15,300 nucleotides of DNA from RGIG8775 sp045587785 (GTDB lineage: Bacteria; Bacillota; Clostridia; Oscillospirales; CAG-272). The notes below the pieces were generated by a model. That model was not told the origin of the DNA. It worked only from the letters and a program-made list of their open reading frames with translations, and did no database searches. The DNA lies in contig JAZNDA010000031.1 in the NCBI GenBank assembly GCA_045587785.1, positions 1-15,300 on the forward strand, read 5' to 3'. Within the stretch, counting starts at the first letter, position 1, and each line of letters starts with the position of its first letter. This document shows positions 6,095 to 13,675 of this stretch, piece by piece. Both the position numbers and the translations under genes were made by a program.

Positions 6095-7036
6095 TGTCTG
6101 CAGTGCTTGCCGCAGGATCTCAAGATTTTTTTGCATCCGCCCAAGGTAGCTGTGGCTGTCCGCATCCGTCACCGTTTGCAGGGAATCCAGCGTGAGCACG
6201 GTGGCGGTCTTGTTTTTTGTGCTTTCTCTTACCGTGTTTGCCAATTTGCCGTCCGAGCTTTCGGTGATCAGAATATATGAAAGACCAAGCTCGTCCACCT
6301 TTTGCGCAAGAAAGATCAGCGTAGAAAAGCCCACCTCACTATCGGAGGAGCAGCCCACATAGGCGGCATGGCAACCAATGCCGTAATCGTCAAACAGATA
6401 GCGGAAGGGATAACGGTCGGCAACCACAAGCGTCTTGTGCGCGGCGGCATCTGTCACGGCTTTGTATTCACGGTCCAGTGCCGAAAGCTCCGAAAGGTAG
6501 CTCTCGCAGTTGGCAGTATAGATATCAGCACGGGCACTGTCTATATGGCAGAGCCTGTTTTTGATCTCCTCGCAGAACAACATGGCGTTTTTGATTGACA
6601 GCCAAACGTGTTCGTCGATATCGCTGTCATGGTGGGTGTGGTCTGTGTGATCGCTGTGATCGCCGTGTTCGATGTATTTGACCTTGTCGCCCAGAAGATC
6701 AAGCAGACAAAGGGTGTTACGGAGGCCGTTTTTTTGGATCAGTTCCTCTACCCAAGCCTCGGACGTGCCGCCCGTGTAGATCAGCAGGTCGCTTTTTATC
6801 ATACGCATGATGTCGGCGGCGGAGGGGCTGTAGCTGTGCATATCCTTGCCCCCGTCTGCAAGCAGTACAAGGTCTATGCCCTCGGCGTCACCGATGATAT
6901 TCTTTACCCAATCGTAGGGGGCAAAGGAGGTGCAGACCACCGTCAGGGTGTCGTCTCGGCGCACATCCGCCGCACAGGAAGTGCATACGGCAAGTAAAAG
7001 CAAAAGCCCCAAAAGGAGCGAAAGTAAACGCTTCAT
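6092..7036 (-). CDS. Metal ABC transporter substrate-binding lipoprotein (ZnuA/AdcA type)
   Basis: A 314-residue cluster A-I (SBP_bac_9) binding protein for Zn or Mn uptake, tethered outside the membrane. The leader MKRLLSLLLGLLLLLAV leads to Cys21, with an atypical lipobox VCTSC. Likely metal ligands are His67 (GKDMHSYSPS) and His143 (DEHVWLS). Between them lies a His/Asp loop (124-143) typical of zinc proteins. The usual third His before the AFxY motif is not present; the equivalent segment reads ADRYPFRY (206-213). The ATG at 7036 is chosen over one at 7105, which lies in the -35 box; a GGAGAG site precedes 7036. No ATPase or permease gene is adjacent. A Fur-family box overlaps the transcription start, so metal repression is expected. 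Confidence 0.9.
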   Translation of the reverse strand: MKRLLSLLLGLLLLLAVCTSCAADVRRDDTLTVVCTSFAPYDWVKNIIGDAEGIDLVLLADGGKDMHSYSPSAADIMRMIKSDLLIYTGGTSEAWVEELIQKNGLRNTLCLLDLLGDKVKYIEHGDHSDHTDHTHHDSDIDEHVWLSIKNAMLFCEEIKNRLCHIDSARADIYTANCESYLSELSALDREYKAVTDAAAHKTLVVADRYPFRYLFDDYGIGCHAAYVGCSSDSEVGFSTLIFLAQKVDELGLSYILITESSDGKLANTVRESTKNKTATVLTLDSLQTVTDADSHSYLGRMQKNLEILRQALQT

Positions 7037-7050
7037 GCTTCTCTCCAATT

Positions 7051-7065
7051 TTAGAATGATTCTCA
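7051..7065 (-). promoter_or_regulatory. Fur/Zur/PerR-family 7-1-7 operator
   Basis: On the minus strand TGAGAAT-C-ATTCTAA is a 7-1-7 inverted repeat with one mismatched pair. It agrees with the Fur-family form TGATAATnATTATCA at most positions. It lies just after the -10, about +4 to +18 of the predicted transcript and 15 nt before the ATG. Zur is the likely owner given the gene; the sequence alone does not separate Zur, Fur and MntR-like alternatives. Confidence 0.75.
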
Positions 7066-7075
7066 ATTTCGTTTG

Positions 7076-7105
7076 ATTATACCACACGGCACCGTGTTTT
7101 GTCAA
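7076..7105 (-). promoter_or_regulatory. Sigma-A promoter of the metal-binding lipoprotein gene, with spacer palindrome
   Basis: Consensus TTGACA (7100-7105) and TATAAT (7076-7081) on the minus strand, 18-nt spacer. The spacer contains ACACGG-CA-CCGTGT (7084-7097, plus-strand reading), an inverted repeat with perfect 6-nt arms that could be a second operator. Confidence 0.88.
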
Positions 7106-7194
7106 GGGGGAAGACTTTTGGCGTCATGCAAATTTTCTTGATTTTCAATGTCCTTTACTTGAAAAAAAGTGATATAGATGAGATCGATTTGGGC

Positions 7195-7231
7195 AAAAAA
7201 GTAAGGGTTGACTGAAATTTGGTCAACCCTT
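7195..7231 (-). terminator. Terminator of the proBAC operon
   Basis: A perfect 10-bp stem (7203-7212 with 7222-7231, AAGGGTTGAC/GTCAACCCTT) is followed on the minus strand by AC and six T residues (7195-7200). It starts 19 nt after the proC stop. Confidence 0.92.
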
Positions 7232-7250
7232 AAAATTTGGTATATAGCTT

Positions 7251-8057
7251 TTATTTTTTGCCAAGCTCCACGGTGCGTTCGTACGACGCGGTCACGGCAT
7301 CTATGGCAAGTGAGCGGAATCCGCCCGATTCCAGTGCGGCAACTCCCTCGATGGTACTGCCCGAGGGACTGCAGACCTCGTCCTTGAGTGTTTCGGGGTG
7401 CTTGCCGCTTTGCTCCAGCAAAAGCGCGGTGCCCCTTAAGGTCTCGGCGGCATATCTCATCGCCTTATCGCGAGGAAGTCCGCATCTGACCGCGCCGTCG
7501 GCAAGTGCCTCGGCAAACAGGCAAACGAATGCGGGGCCACAGCCCGACAGGGCACTTGCCGCGTCAAAAAGGTTCTCTGCCAACTCGTCGGTGGTGCCTG
7601 CGTGGCAAAGCGCGTCTGCAAACAGCTTTTTGTCATCCTCGCTTACGTTTGCATTGGCTGTGACAAGGATCATGCCCGCACCGACGGATACGGGGATGTT
7701 GGGCATGATGCGTATAATGGCAAGTCCGCCGCCAAACAGCTTGGCAAGACGGGAAAGGGGGATGCCTGCCGCCATACTGACAAGGCACACGCGCGTCTTG
7801 CGTGCGGCAAGCAGGGGCGCGATCTCGTTGGCAAGCGCATCCAGCATCTGCGGCTTGACACCAAGCAATATCATATCACATTCGGCGGCGATCTGTGCGT
7901 TGTCCGAGACGTGGGCGTTTTTGCCGATCTCGGTGGCAAGCGCCTTTGCCTTCTCCGAAAAATGATCCGAAAGATAAAGCTCATATCCGCTTTTGGCTAT
8001 GGCGCGTGCCAAAGCACCGCCCATATTTCCTGTTCCGATACATCCGATCTTACTCAT
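7251..8057 (-). CDS. proC: Pyrroline-5-carboxylate reductase
   Basis: This is the last step of proline synthesis, reducing 1-pyrroline-5-carboxylate to L-proline with NAD(P)H. The 268-residue length is normal. The Rossmann loop IGTGNMG (7-13) binds the cofactor, SGCGPAF (171-177) and the family signature SPSGSTIEGV (230-239) sit in the dimerising helical domain. Three in-frame ATGs occur at 8075, 8063 and 8057. The last is preferred because AAAGGA lies 9 nt before it and the protein then begins MSKIGCIG, as usual for ProC. It is the third gene of proB-proA-proC, 14 nt after the proA stop, and its ribosome binding site abuts that stop, so translation is probably coupled. Confidence 0.96.
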   Translation of the reverse strand: MSKIGCIGTGNMGGALARAIAKSGYELYLSDHFSEKAKALATEIGKNAHVSDNAQIAAECDMILLGVKPQMLDALANEIAPLLAARKTRVCLVSMAAGIPLSRLAKLFGGGLAIIRIMPNIPVSVGAGMILVTANANVSEDDKKLFADALCHAGTTDELAENLFDAASALSGCGPAFVCLFAEALADGAVRCGLPRDKAMRYAAETLRGTALLLEQSGKHPETLKDEVCSPSGSTIEGVAALESGGFRSLAIDAVTASYERTVELGKK

Positions 8058-8071
8058 GATCATACTTCCTT

Positions 8072-9331
8072 TCATCGGGTCTGTCCGTTGCCCGTGACGA
8101 TATATTTATAGGTGGTCAGCTCCGACAGACCCATCGGGCCTCTGGCGTGAAGCTTTTGGGTGGAAATGCCCATCTCGCACCCAAAGCCGAACTCTCCGCC
8201 GTCGGTAAAACGGGTGGAGGCGTTGACGTACACGGCGGCACTGTCGGTGCGGCTTACAAAATATGCCGATGCATCCTCGTTTTTGGTGATAATGGCGTCG
8301 CTGTGTCCCGTGGAGTGAGCGGCGATATGTGCGGTCGCATCCTCTATGCTGTCTACGACCTTAACGGCGAGGATATAGTCAAGAAATTCGGTGTCAAAGT
8401 CCCCGTCCTTCGCCTGTGTTCCGCCGATGATGGCGTAGGCTCTCTCGTCGCATCGGAGCTCGACGGTTTCCTTGCCCTGTGCGCCTCTTTGCGCCACCAG
8501 TCTGTCATACACCCTTGGCAGAAAGCTGTCGGCAATGTCCCTATGGCAGAGCAGTACCTCCATGGCGTTGCACACCGAGGGACGGCTTGTCTTGGCGTTT
8601 TCTATGATGTCCAGTGCCATGTCAAGGTCGGCATCCTTGTCTACGTAAATGTGGCAAATGCCCGTACCCGTCTGGATACAGGGGACGGTGGCGTTCTGAA
8701 TGACGCTTTGTATCAGACCCTTGCCGCCTCGGGGGATGAGCAGATCCACGTAGCCGTTTGCCCTCATGAGCTCCGTGGCACTGTCTCTTGAAGTGTCCTC
8801 GATGAGTGACACGGCATTCTCGGGCAGACCTGCCTTGACAATGCCCTTTTTGATGGCGTCCACGATGGCAAGCGAGGTGCGGAACGCCTCTTTGCCGCCT
8901 CGCAAAATGCACACACTGCCGCTTTTGAGCGAAAGGGCAGCCGCATCCGAAGTGACGCCCGGGCGGCTTTCGTATATAATGGCGATCACGCCCATACGGG
9001 CGGAGATCTTTTGTACTTTTAAACCGTTCGGGCGCTCGGATTCCCAAAGCACTCTGTCAAGAGGCGAGGGAAGCGCCACCACGTCGTAGATGCCGTCCGC
9101 CATGCTCTGGATGCGTTCGGGCGTCAGACGCAGGCGGTCAAGCATTACGGGGGAGATCTTACCCTGCGCCGTCTTTAAGTCCTCGGCGTTGGCGGCAAGA
9201 ATTTCATCTTTGTGCGCCAGAAGCTCCATGGCGGCGGCGGTCAGCGCGCTGTCAAGTACGGCAGGCGATGCAAGAAAAAGGGCGGGAAGTGCCGCTTTGG
9301 CGTCCTTTAAAATGCTTTGTGTACTTCTCAT
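8072..9331 (-). CDS. proA: Gamma-glutamyl phosphate reductase
   Basis: The second step of proline synthesis: NADPH-dependent reduction of gamma-glutamyl phosphate to glutamate-5-semialdehyde, which cyclises spontaneously. The 419 residues match the family. The aldehyde-dehydrogenase-like fold carries the nucleophile Cys254 in SRPSVCNAMEVL. Other blocks are VIAIIYESRPGVTSDAA (115-131), LIPRGGKGL (198-206) and the C-terminal EFGFGCEMGISTQKLHARGP. The gene follows proB with only 3 nt between stop and start, so translation is likely coupled. ProA and ProB usually act together to channel the unstable acyl phosphate. No truncation or unusual residues were seen. Confidence 0.97.
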   Translation of the reverse strand: MRSTQSILKDAKAALPALFLASPAVLDSALTAAAMELLAHKDEILAANAEDLKTAQGKISPVMLDRLRLTPERIQSMADGIYDVVALPSPLDRVLWESERPNGLKVQKISARMGVIAIIYESRPGVTSDAAALSLKSGSVCILRGGKEAFRTSLAIVDAIKKGIVKAGLPENAVSLIEDTSRDSATELMRANGYVDLLIPRGGKGLIQSVIQNATVPCIQTGTGICHIYVDKDADLDMALDIIENAKTSRPSVCNAMEVLLCHRDIADSFLPRVYDRLVAQRGAQGKETVELRCDERAYAIIGGTQAKDGDFDTEFLDYILAVKVVDSIEDATAHIAAHSTGHSDAIITKNEDASAYFVSRTDSAAVYVNASTRFTDGGEFGFGCEMGISTQKLHARGPMGLSELTTYKYIVTGNGQTR

Positions 9332-9334
9332 GGA

Positions 9335-10102
9335 TCATTTTTTGGCACAAAAGCGTGTGCCGACCTCCTTACCCTGGAAAATATCATACAGTGCCTCGGG
9401 GTTTGCACCGTTGGCGATCAGCATGTCACAGCCCCTCTCGGTGGTGATCTGCGCGGCGCGGAGCTTGGTTTGCATGCCGCCCGTGCCAAGCGACGAGCCC
9501 TTGCCGCCGCCAAGCGCGAGAATCTTTTCGTCAATATTCTCCACGCGCGATATGAGAGTGGCGTTTTTGTCCTTGTGCGGATCGGCGGTAAACAGACCGT
9601 CGATGTCCGAGAGCAGAACGAGAAGGTCAGCTCCCACACTGACCGCCACGATGGCGGCAAGCGTATCGTTGTCGCCGATCTCGATCTCCTCGGTCGCTAC
9701 GGTGTCGTTCTCATTGATAATGGGAAGAACTTGCATTTCCAGAAGTCTTTTCATGGTGTTTTCAAAATTCTTGTGACGTTCTTCCTGTCTGAGATCCTCG
9801 GCAGTGAGCAGGATCTGTGCCACGGTGTGGTTGTACTCGGCAAACAGCTTGTCATAGGTATACATCAGCTCGCACTGACCCACAGCTGCCGCCGCTTGCT
9901 TGCCTGCGGTATCCGACGGACGGGAGTCAAGTCCCAGCTTGCCCACACCCATGCCGATGGCGCCCGATGAGACCAGAATGATCTCGTGCCCCGCGTTTTT
10001 CAGATCGCTCATGATCTTGCAAAGAAGCTCGATGCGTTTAATATTCAGTCGTCCCGTGGTGTGTGCCAGCGTGGACGTTCCTACTTTAATTACGGTTTTC
10101 AT
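9335..10102 (-). CDS. proB: Glutamate 5-kinase (short form without PUA domain)
   Basis: The first and normally feedback-controlled step of proline synthesis, phosphorylating glutamate with ATP. The 255-residue protein is the amino-acid-kinase domain alone: KVGTSTL (6-12), VSSGAIGMG (44-52), INENDTV (129-135) and GTGGMQTKL (206-214) are all present. The C-terminal PUA domain of about 100 residues found in E. coli ProB (367 residues) is absent; the gene ends naturally 3 nt before proA, so this is a short form rather than a visible truncation. A GGAGGG site (10108-10113) lies 5 nt before the ATG, and a good promoter precedes it. It heads the proB-proA-proC operon, which suffices for glutamate to proline. 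Confidence 0.96.
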   Translation of the reverse strand: MKTVIKVGTSTLAHTTGRLNIKRIELLCKIMSDLKNAGHEIILVSSGAIGMGVGKLGLDSRPSDTAGKQAAAAVGQCELMYTYDKLFAEYNHTVAQILLTAEDLRQEERHKNFENTMKRLLEMQVLPIINENDTVATEEIEIGDNDTLAAIVAVSVGADLLVLLSDIDGLFTADPHKDKNATLISRVENIDEKILALGGGKGSSLGTGGMQTKLRAAQITTERGCDMLIANGANPEALYDIFQGKEVGTRFCAKK

Positions 10103-10130
10103 ATTTTCCCTCCATATCTAGAGATACATT

Positions 10131-10159
10131 ATTTTAGCATATTTTTTCTGCTTTGGCAA
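10131..10159 (-). promoter_or_regulatory. Promoter of proBAC
   Basis: Minus-strand TTGCCA (10154-10159), 17-nt spacer, TAAAAT (10131-10136) with an extended -10 TGC. Predicted start is about 10124, giving a leader of about 22 nt. No T-box or other leader structure fits in that space. Confidence 0.78.
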
Positions 10160-10200
10160 GAGGTGTAGCAAATCTGTTTGATAAATTTGTAAATTTTGTC

Positions 10201-10229
10201 TTGCCAAATGGATGCCGAGGTGATATAAT
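10201..10229 (+). promoter_or_regulatory. Strong promoter reading into repeat copy B and metH
   Basis: TTGCCA (10201-10206), exactly 17 nt, then TATAAT (10224-10229) preceded by the extended -10 TGA. Predicted start is about 10236, only 8 nt before the repeat begins. It is back-to-back with the proBAC promoter. Transcripts either continue about 445 nt to metH or end as a separate RNA. Confidence 0.8.
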
Positions 10230-10243
10230 AGACGGGTAGGGAG

Positions 10244-10619
10244 TTTCGCACTCTGCGGAGTGCGACGAGGGCTACGCGCCCTCGACCGCGCCACCTTTTG
10301 AAAAAGGTGGACCAAAACTTTTATGGCACACCCGCCATAAAGTAACTAAAAAATCCAACATGGTTTTTGCGTTTGGTACGTCATTTTGGACGGCTTCCCA
10401 TGGGAAGCCGTGAGACGTCCGATGAAGAAATCGAAAAAACAAGCGAGCTTGTTTTTCTCGATTTCTCTCTCGGACTGCCACGGAGCTTTGCTCCGCGGCA
10501 CAAAATGACGGCGCATCTGTAGCCGTATAACCTCATCGTTATCGATCGTAAAATGGCTACATATAGACTGCATCTGACCCCTGCGGCAAAGATTTTTGCG
10601 GAGCTTTTTTTAAAAAAGC
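10244..10619 (+). repeat. Multi-hairpin dispersed repeat, copy B, in the metH leader
   Basis: This fills most of the proB-metH gap; no gene is supportable inside it. Hairpins in order: HP1 10247-10264 (7 bp); HP2 10266-10284 (7 bp, 5-nt loop); HP3 10291-10310 (8 bp, TGAA loop) followed by ACCAAAACTTTT; HP4 10390-10411, a perfect 22-nt palindrome inside an outer ACGTC/GACGT pair; HP5 around ACAAGCGAGCTTGT (10439-10452) within an AATCGA/TCGATT frame; HP6 10477-10499 (CGGAGC/GCTCCG). Copy C matches through HP6. A right-hand part follows: AAAATGA...CGGCGCAT (10502-10516), stem TGTAGCC/GGCTACA (10518-10561) and an A/T-rich hairpin (10603-10619), resembling the element at 13788-13873. The end of the element is approximate. 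Confidence 0.85.
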
Positions 10620-10680
10620 GACCCGCCGGAGGCACGTTCCCCCGAGCGTTCTCATTCCAAAACAAAAACGGAGACACAGT

Positions 10681-13062
10681 ATGAATGTTATCGAATATAT
10701 GAAAGAGAGGGTGCTTCTCTTGGACGGCGGCATGGGCAGTTTGCTTGCCGAGCGAGGGCTTTTGACGGGCGACTGTCCCGAACGTCTGAATGTGACGCAT
10801 CCCGAGGTGATAAGGGAGATCCACCGCGCGTACCTTGAGGCAGGGAGCCGCGTGATATACGCCAACACCTTTGGAGCCAATTCCTTGCATTATGGGAAGG
10901 ACGAGTTGGCACAGGTCATAAAGGCGGGAATTGATAACGCAAGGGAGGCGGCAGAGGAGCTTGAGAACCGCTTTGTGGCACTGGATATCGGTCCCACGGG
11001 CAAGCTATTGAAGCCTCTTGGTGACCTTGATTTTGAGGATGCGGTGAGCATTTTTGCACAGACTGTAAGGCTTGGCACGAAAGCAGGCGCAGACCTTATC
11101 GTCATCGAGACCATGAGCGACAGCTATGAGACCAAGGCGGCACTGCTTGCCGCCAAGGAAAACTCAGACCTTCCCGTCTTTGTCACGCTGGCGTTTGGCG
11201 AGGACGGCAAGCTGATGAGCGGCGGGTCGCCCGAGGCGATGGTGGCACTGCTTGAGGGCATGGGTGCAGATGCTATCGGCGTCAACTGCTCGAAAGGACC
11301 CCGTCAATTGCGTGAGATCGTGCGCCGCATGGCGGCGGTGGCGTCGATCCCCGTAATCTTCAAGCCAAACGCAGGTCTTCCGATTCTGAGGGACGGCAGG
11401 ACGGAATACGATATTACGCCCGAAGAGTTTGCACGTGAGGTTGCGGACGCTGTCATGGACGGCGCGTGTATCGTGGGCGGCTGTTGCGGCACCACTCCGC
11501 AGCATGTACGGGCACTGGCAAGTGCCATAGAGGGCAAAAAACCGTTGCCCATCACAAAAAAAGATTTGACGGTGGTGAGCTCGGGCGCGCACGCGGTCAC
11601 CTTTGGCAAAGAGCCCATTCTGATCGGTGAACGCGTCAACCCCACGGGCAAATCCAAGCTGAAGGCGGCATTGCTTTCGGGGGATATGGACTATATTCTG
11701 AGCGAAGGCGTGGGGCAAACAGAGTGCGGCGCGCACATTCTGGACGTCAACGTCGGCATGCCCGAGATCGATGAGACGCAGATGCTTGTCCGTGTGATGA
11801 GCGAGCTTCAAGCGGTGGTTACGCTTCCGTTGCAGTTGGATTCCGCATCGGCGGAGGCGCTGGAAGCGGCGCTCAGACGTTATAACGGCAAAGCCATGAT
11901 CAACTCGGTCAGCGGCAAACAGCAAAGCATGGATGCCATTTTCCCACTGGTCAAAAAGTACGGCGGCGTGGTGGTGGCACTCACGCTGGATGAGAACGGA
12001 ATTCCCTCGGATGCCGAGGGCAGGGTTAAGATCGCCGAGCGTATTTTGGCGGTTGCCAAGACCTACGGCATTGATAAAAAGGACATTGTGTTTGACACGC
12101 TGACCATGGCGGCGAGCACCGACAGCATGGCACCGAGAGTAACGCTTCGGGCGATGGAGAGGATTCGCACGGAGCTTGACTGTCATACCGTGCTTGGGGT
12201 CTCCAACGTATCGTTCGGACTTCCTGCGCGTCCCATGATCACCTCGACCTTTTTTGCTATGGCATGGGAGAGGGGGCTGTCCGCCGCTATTATGAATCCT
12301 TTTTCCGAGGATATGATGCGGACGTACTATTCCTACCGCGCGCTGATCGGCGCGGATCTGGGCTTTGAGGACTATATTGCGTTTGCATCGGCGCAAAAGA
12401 ACGGGGCGAGTGTATCGCAGACTGCACCAATGACGCTGGGGGATGCCATTTTTAAGGGTATGGCAAACCGCGCGTATGAGCTGGCAAAGGCGGCACTTTT
12501 GAGCACACAGCCACTTGAGCTTGTGCAAAATGACATCGTTCCTGCCCTTGAGAGAGTGGGTGCGGAATATGAACGCGGCGTGCTGTTTCTGCCTCAGCTT
12601 TTAGGTGCCGCAGAGGCGGCAGGCAGAGCCTCCGAGGCGGTAAGAGAGGTGTTGCCCGCCAAAGCGGACGGGGACGGTATGACGGTGGTTTTGGCGACCG
12701 TCAAGGGCGACGTGCACGATATCGGAAAAAATATCGTAAGGCTATTGCTTGCCAATTACGGCTTTCACGTGGTGGATCTCGGCAAGGACGTGCCGAAGGA
12801 GACGGTACTGGAATCGGTGCTAAAGCATAAGGCAAGCCTTGTGTGTCTGAGTGCGCTGATGACTACCACTGTACCCGCCATGGAAGAGACCGTGGTGCTG
12901 CTTCACGAAAAAGCGCCGTTCTGCCGCGTGATGGTAGGCGGTGCGGTACTGACAAAAGAGGCGGCGGAAGAAATAGGCGCGGACACATATGCCAAAGACG
13001 CGCTCCAAGCAGTTCGTTATGCCGAAAGGCTGAAAACGGAAATATCCAATACATTACATTAA
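10681..13062 (+). CDS. metH: Cobalamin-dependent methionine synthase without reactivation domain
   Basis: This enzyme transfers a methyl group from 5-methyltetrahydrofolate through cobalamin to homocysteine, making methionine. Domains in its 793 residues: homocysteine/Zn domain (about 8-285; Zn ligands Cys203 in GVNCS and Cys268/Cys269 in GGCCGTT), pterin-binding domain (about 312-560, beginning IGERVNPTGKSKLK), cobalamin cap (about 580-660) and cobalamin domain (667-785) with DVHDIGKN, where His679 is the lower Co ligand, plus SALMTTT and GGAVLT. The C-terminal AdoMet reactivation domain of E. coli MetH (1227 residues) is absent, as in other short anaerobe forms, so another protein must reactivate oxidised cobalamin; none is visible here. 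CGGAG (10669-10673) lies 7 nt before the ATG. mscL follows by 20 nt. Confidence 0.96.
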   Translation: MNVIEYMKERVLLLDGGMGSLLAERGLLTGDCPERLNVTHPEVIREIHRAYLEAGSRVIYANTFGANSLHYGKDELAQVIKAGIDNAREAAEELENRFVALDIGPTGKLLKPLGDLDFEDAVSIFAQTVRLGTKAGADLIVIETMSDSYETKAALLAAKENSDLPVFVTLAFGEDGKLMSGGSPEAMVALLEGMGADAIGVNCSKGPRQLREIVRRMAAVASIPVIFKPNAGLPILRDGRTEYDITPEEFAREVADAVMDGACIVGGCCGTTPQHVRALASAIEGKKPLPITKKDLTVVSSGAHAVTFGKEPILIGERVNPTGKSKLKAALLSGDMDYILSEGVGQTECGAHILDVNVGMPEIDETQMLVRVMSELQAVVTLPLQLDSASAEALEAALRRYNGKAMINSVSGKQQSMDAIFPLVKKYGGVVVALTLDENGIPSDAEGRVKIAERILAVAKTYGIDKKDIVFDTLTMAASTDSMAPRVTLRAMERIRTELDCHTVLGVSNVSFGLPARPMITSTFFAMAWERGLSAAIMNPFSEDMMRTYYSYRALIGADLGFEDYIAFASAQKNGASVSQTAPMTLGDAIFKGMANRAYELAKAALLSTQPLELVQNDIVPALERVGAEYERGVLFLPQLLGAAEAAGRASEAVREVLPAKADGDGMTVVLATVKGDVHDIGKNIVRLLLANYGFHVVDLGKDVPKETVLESVLKHKASLVCLSALMTTTVPAMEETVVLLHEKAPFCRVMVGGAVLTKEAAEEIGADTYAKDALQAVRYAERLKTEISNTLH

Positions 13063-13082
13063 AAAAACGGAGGAAAAGAAAA

Positions 13083-13661
13083 ATGGGAAAAAACACGGAA
13101 AAGATCAAAAAGATCAAGCAGAAGAGTGACGGCTTCTGGTCGGATTTCAAGAAGTTTATCACAAAGGGTAACGTTCTTGATATGGCAGTTGCTGTGGTCG
13201 TCGCTACGGCGTTCAACGCCATCGTGAATGGTCTTGTGAAGTATATCATCACCCCTCTGATCACCTACGCCACCAGCGGTGTGAGCATCAATGAGTGGGA
13301 ATGGGTGGTTCGCGAGGAAGTGCTGGACGCCGCAGGCGCGGTGGTTACTTCCAAGATCGCGGTACAGTACGGTCTTTGGCTGCAGGCGATCGTTGACTTC
13401 CTGATCATTGCGTTCAGCGTATTTGTGGTGGTTCGCATCATTCGCAACACCGAAAGAGCCCTGAACGCCAAGGAGCTGGCAAAGAAGGCTGAGGAAGAAG
13501 CGGCAAAGAAGGCGGCTGAGGAGAAGAAGGCTGCTGAGGCTGCCGAGGCGGCTAAGGCTGAGGCTGCGGCAAAGCAGGCAAAAGAGGATGCGTTCCTCGC
13601 TGACGTTAAGGCACAGGCAGAGCTTCTTCGCGAGATCCGCGATTCGCTGAAGAAGAACTGA
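13083..13661 (+). CDS. mscL: Large-conductance mechanosensitive channel with extended charged linker
   Basis: MscL is a pentameric membrane pore that opens under high tension to release solutes during osmotic downshock. The core is clear: FKKFITKGNVLDMAVAVVV leads into TM1 (about 27-50), then an outside loop, then TM2 (about 100-122, WLQAIVDFLIIAFSVFVVV). The protein is 192 residues against about 136 in E. coli. The extra length is a Lys-rich N-terminal extension (about 20 residues) and a long Ala/Glu/Lys helix (about 132-175) before the conserved C-terminal bundle ELLREIRDSLKKN. The ATG at 13083 has GGAGG (13069-13073) 9 nt upstream; an earlier in-frame ATG would lie deep in metH. It is probably co-transcribed with metH. 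Confidence 0.94.
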   Translation: MGKNTEKIKKIKQKSDGFWSDFKKFITKGNVLDMAVAVVVATAFNAIVNGLVKYIITPLITYATSGVSINEWEWVVREEVLDAAGAVVTSKIAVQYGLWLQAIVDFLIIAFSVFVVVRIIRNTERALNAKELAKKAEEEAAKKAAEEKKAAEAAEAAKAEAAAKQAKEDAFLADVKAQAELLREIRDSLKKN

Positions 13662-13675
13662 TTACAGAGAACGAT

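Noticed and set aside
7037..7105. N-terminal extension of the metal-binding protein to 7105
   Set aside because: It would start within the -35 box and put 23 polar residues before a clear signal peptide; 7036 has a ribosome binding site.
10272..10481. Minus-strand frames in repeat copies B (10272-10481) and C (15002-15241) encode similar peptides sharing RTS..G.P..A.QNDVP
   Set aside because: The likeness follows from the repeat itself. Changes between copies compensate in hairpin stems rather than falling at third codon positions; no ribosome binding site is seen, and the copy C frame would need TTG to start.
10516..10680. Cobalamin or SAM riboswitch before metH
   Set aside because: No recognisable B12 box or SAM-I core was found. 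The GCCACGG word in HP6 also occurs in copy C, which is not next to a B12 gene, so it belongs to the repeat.
11164..12528. 454-codon minus-strand frame inside metH
   Set aside because: Antisense to a fully conserved MetH; the His/Arg/Gln-rich product matches no family.
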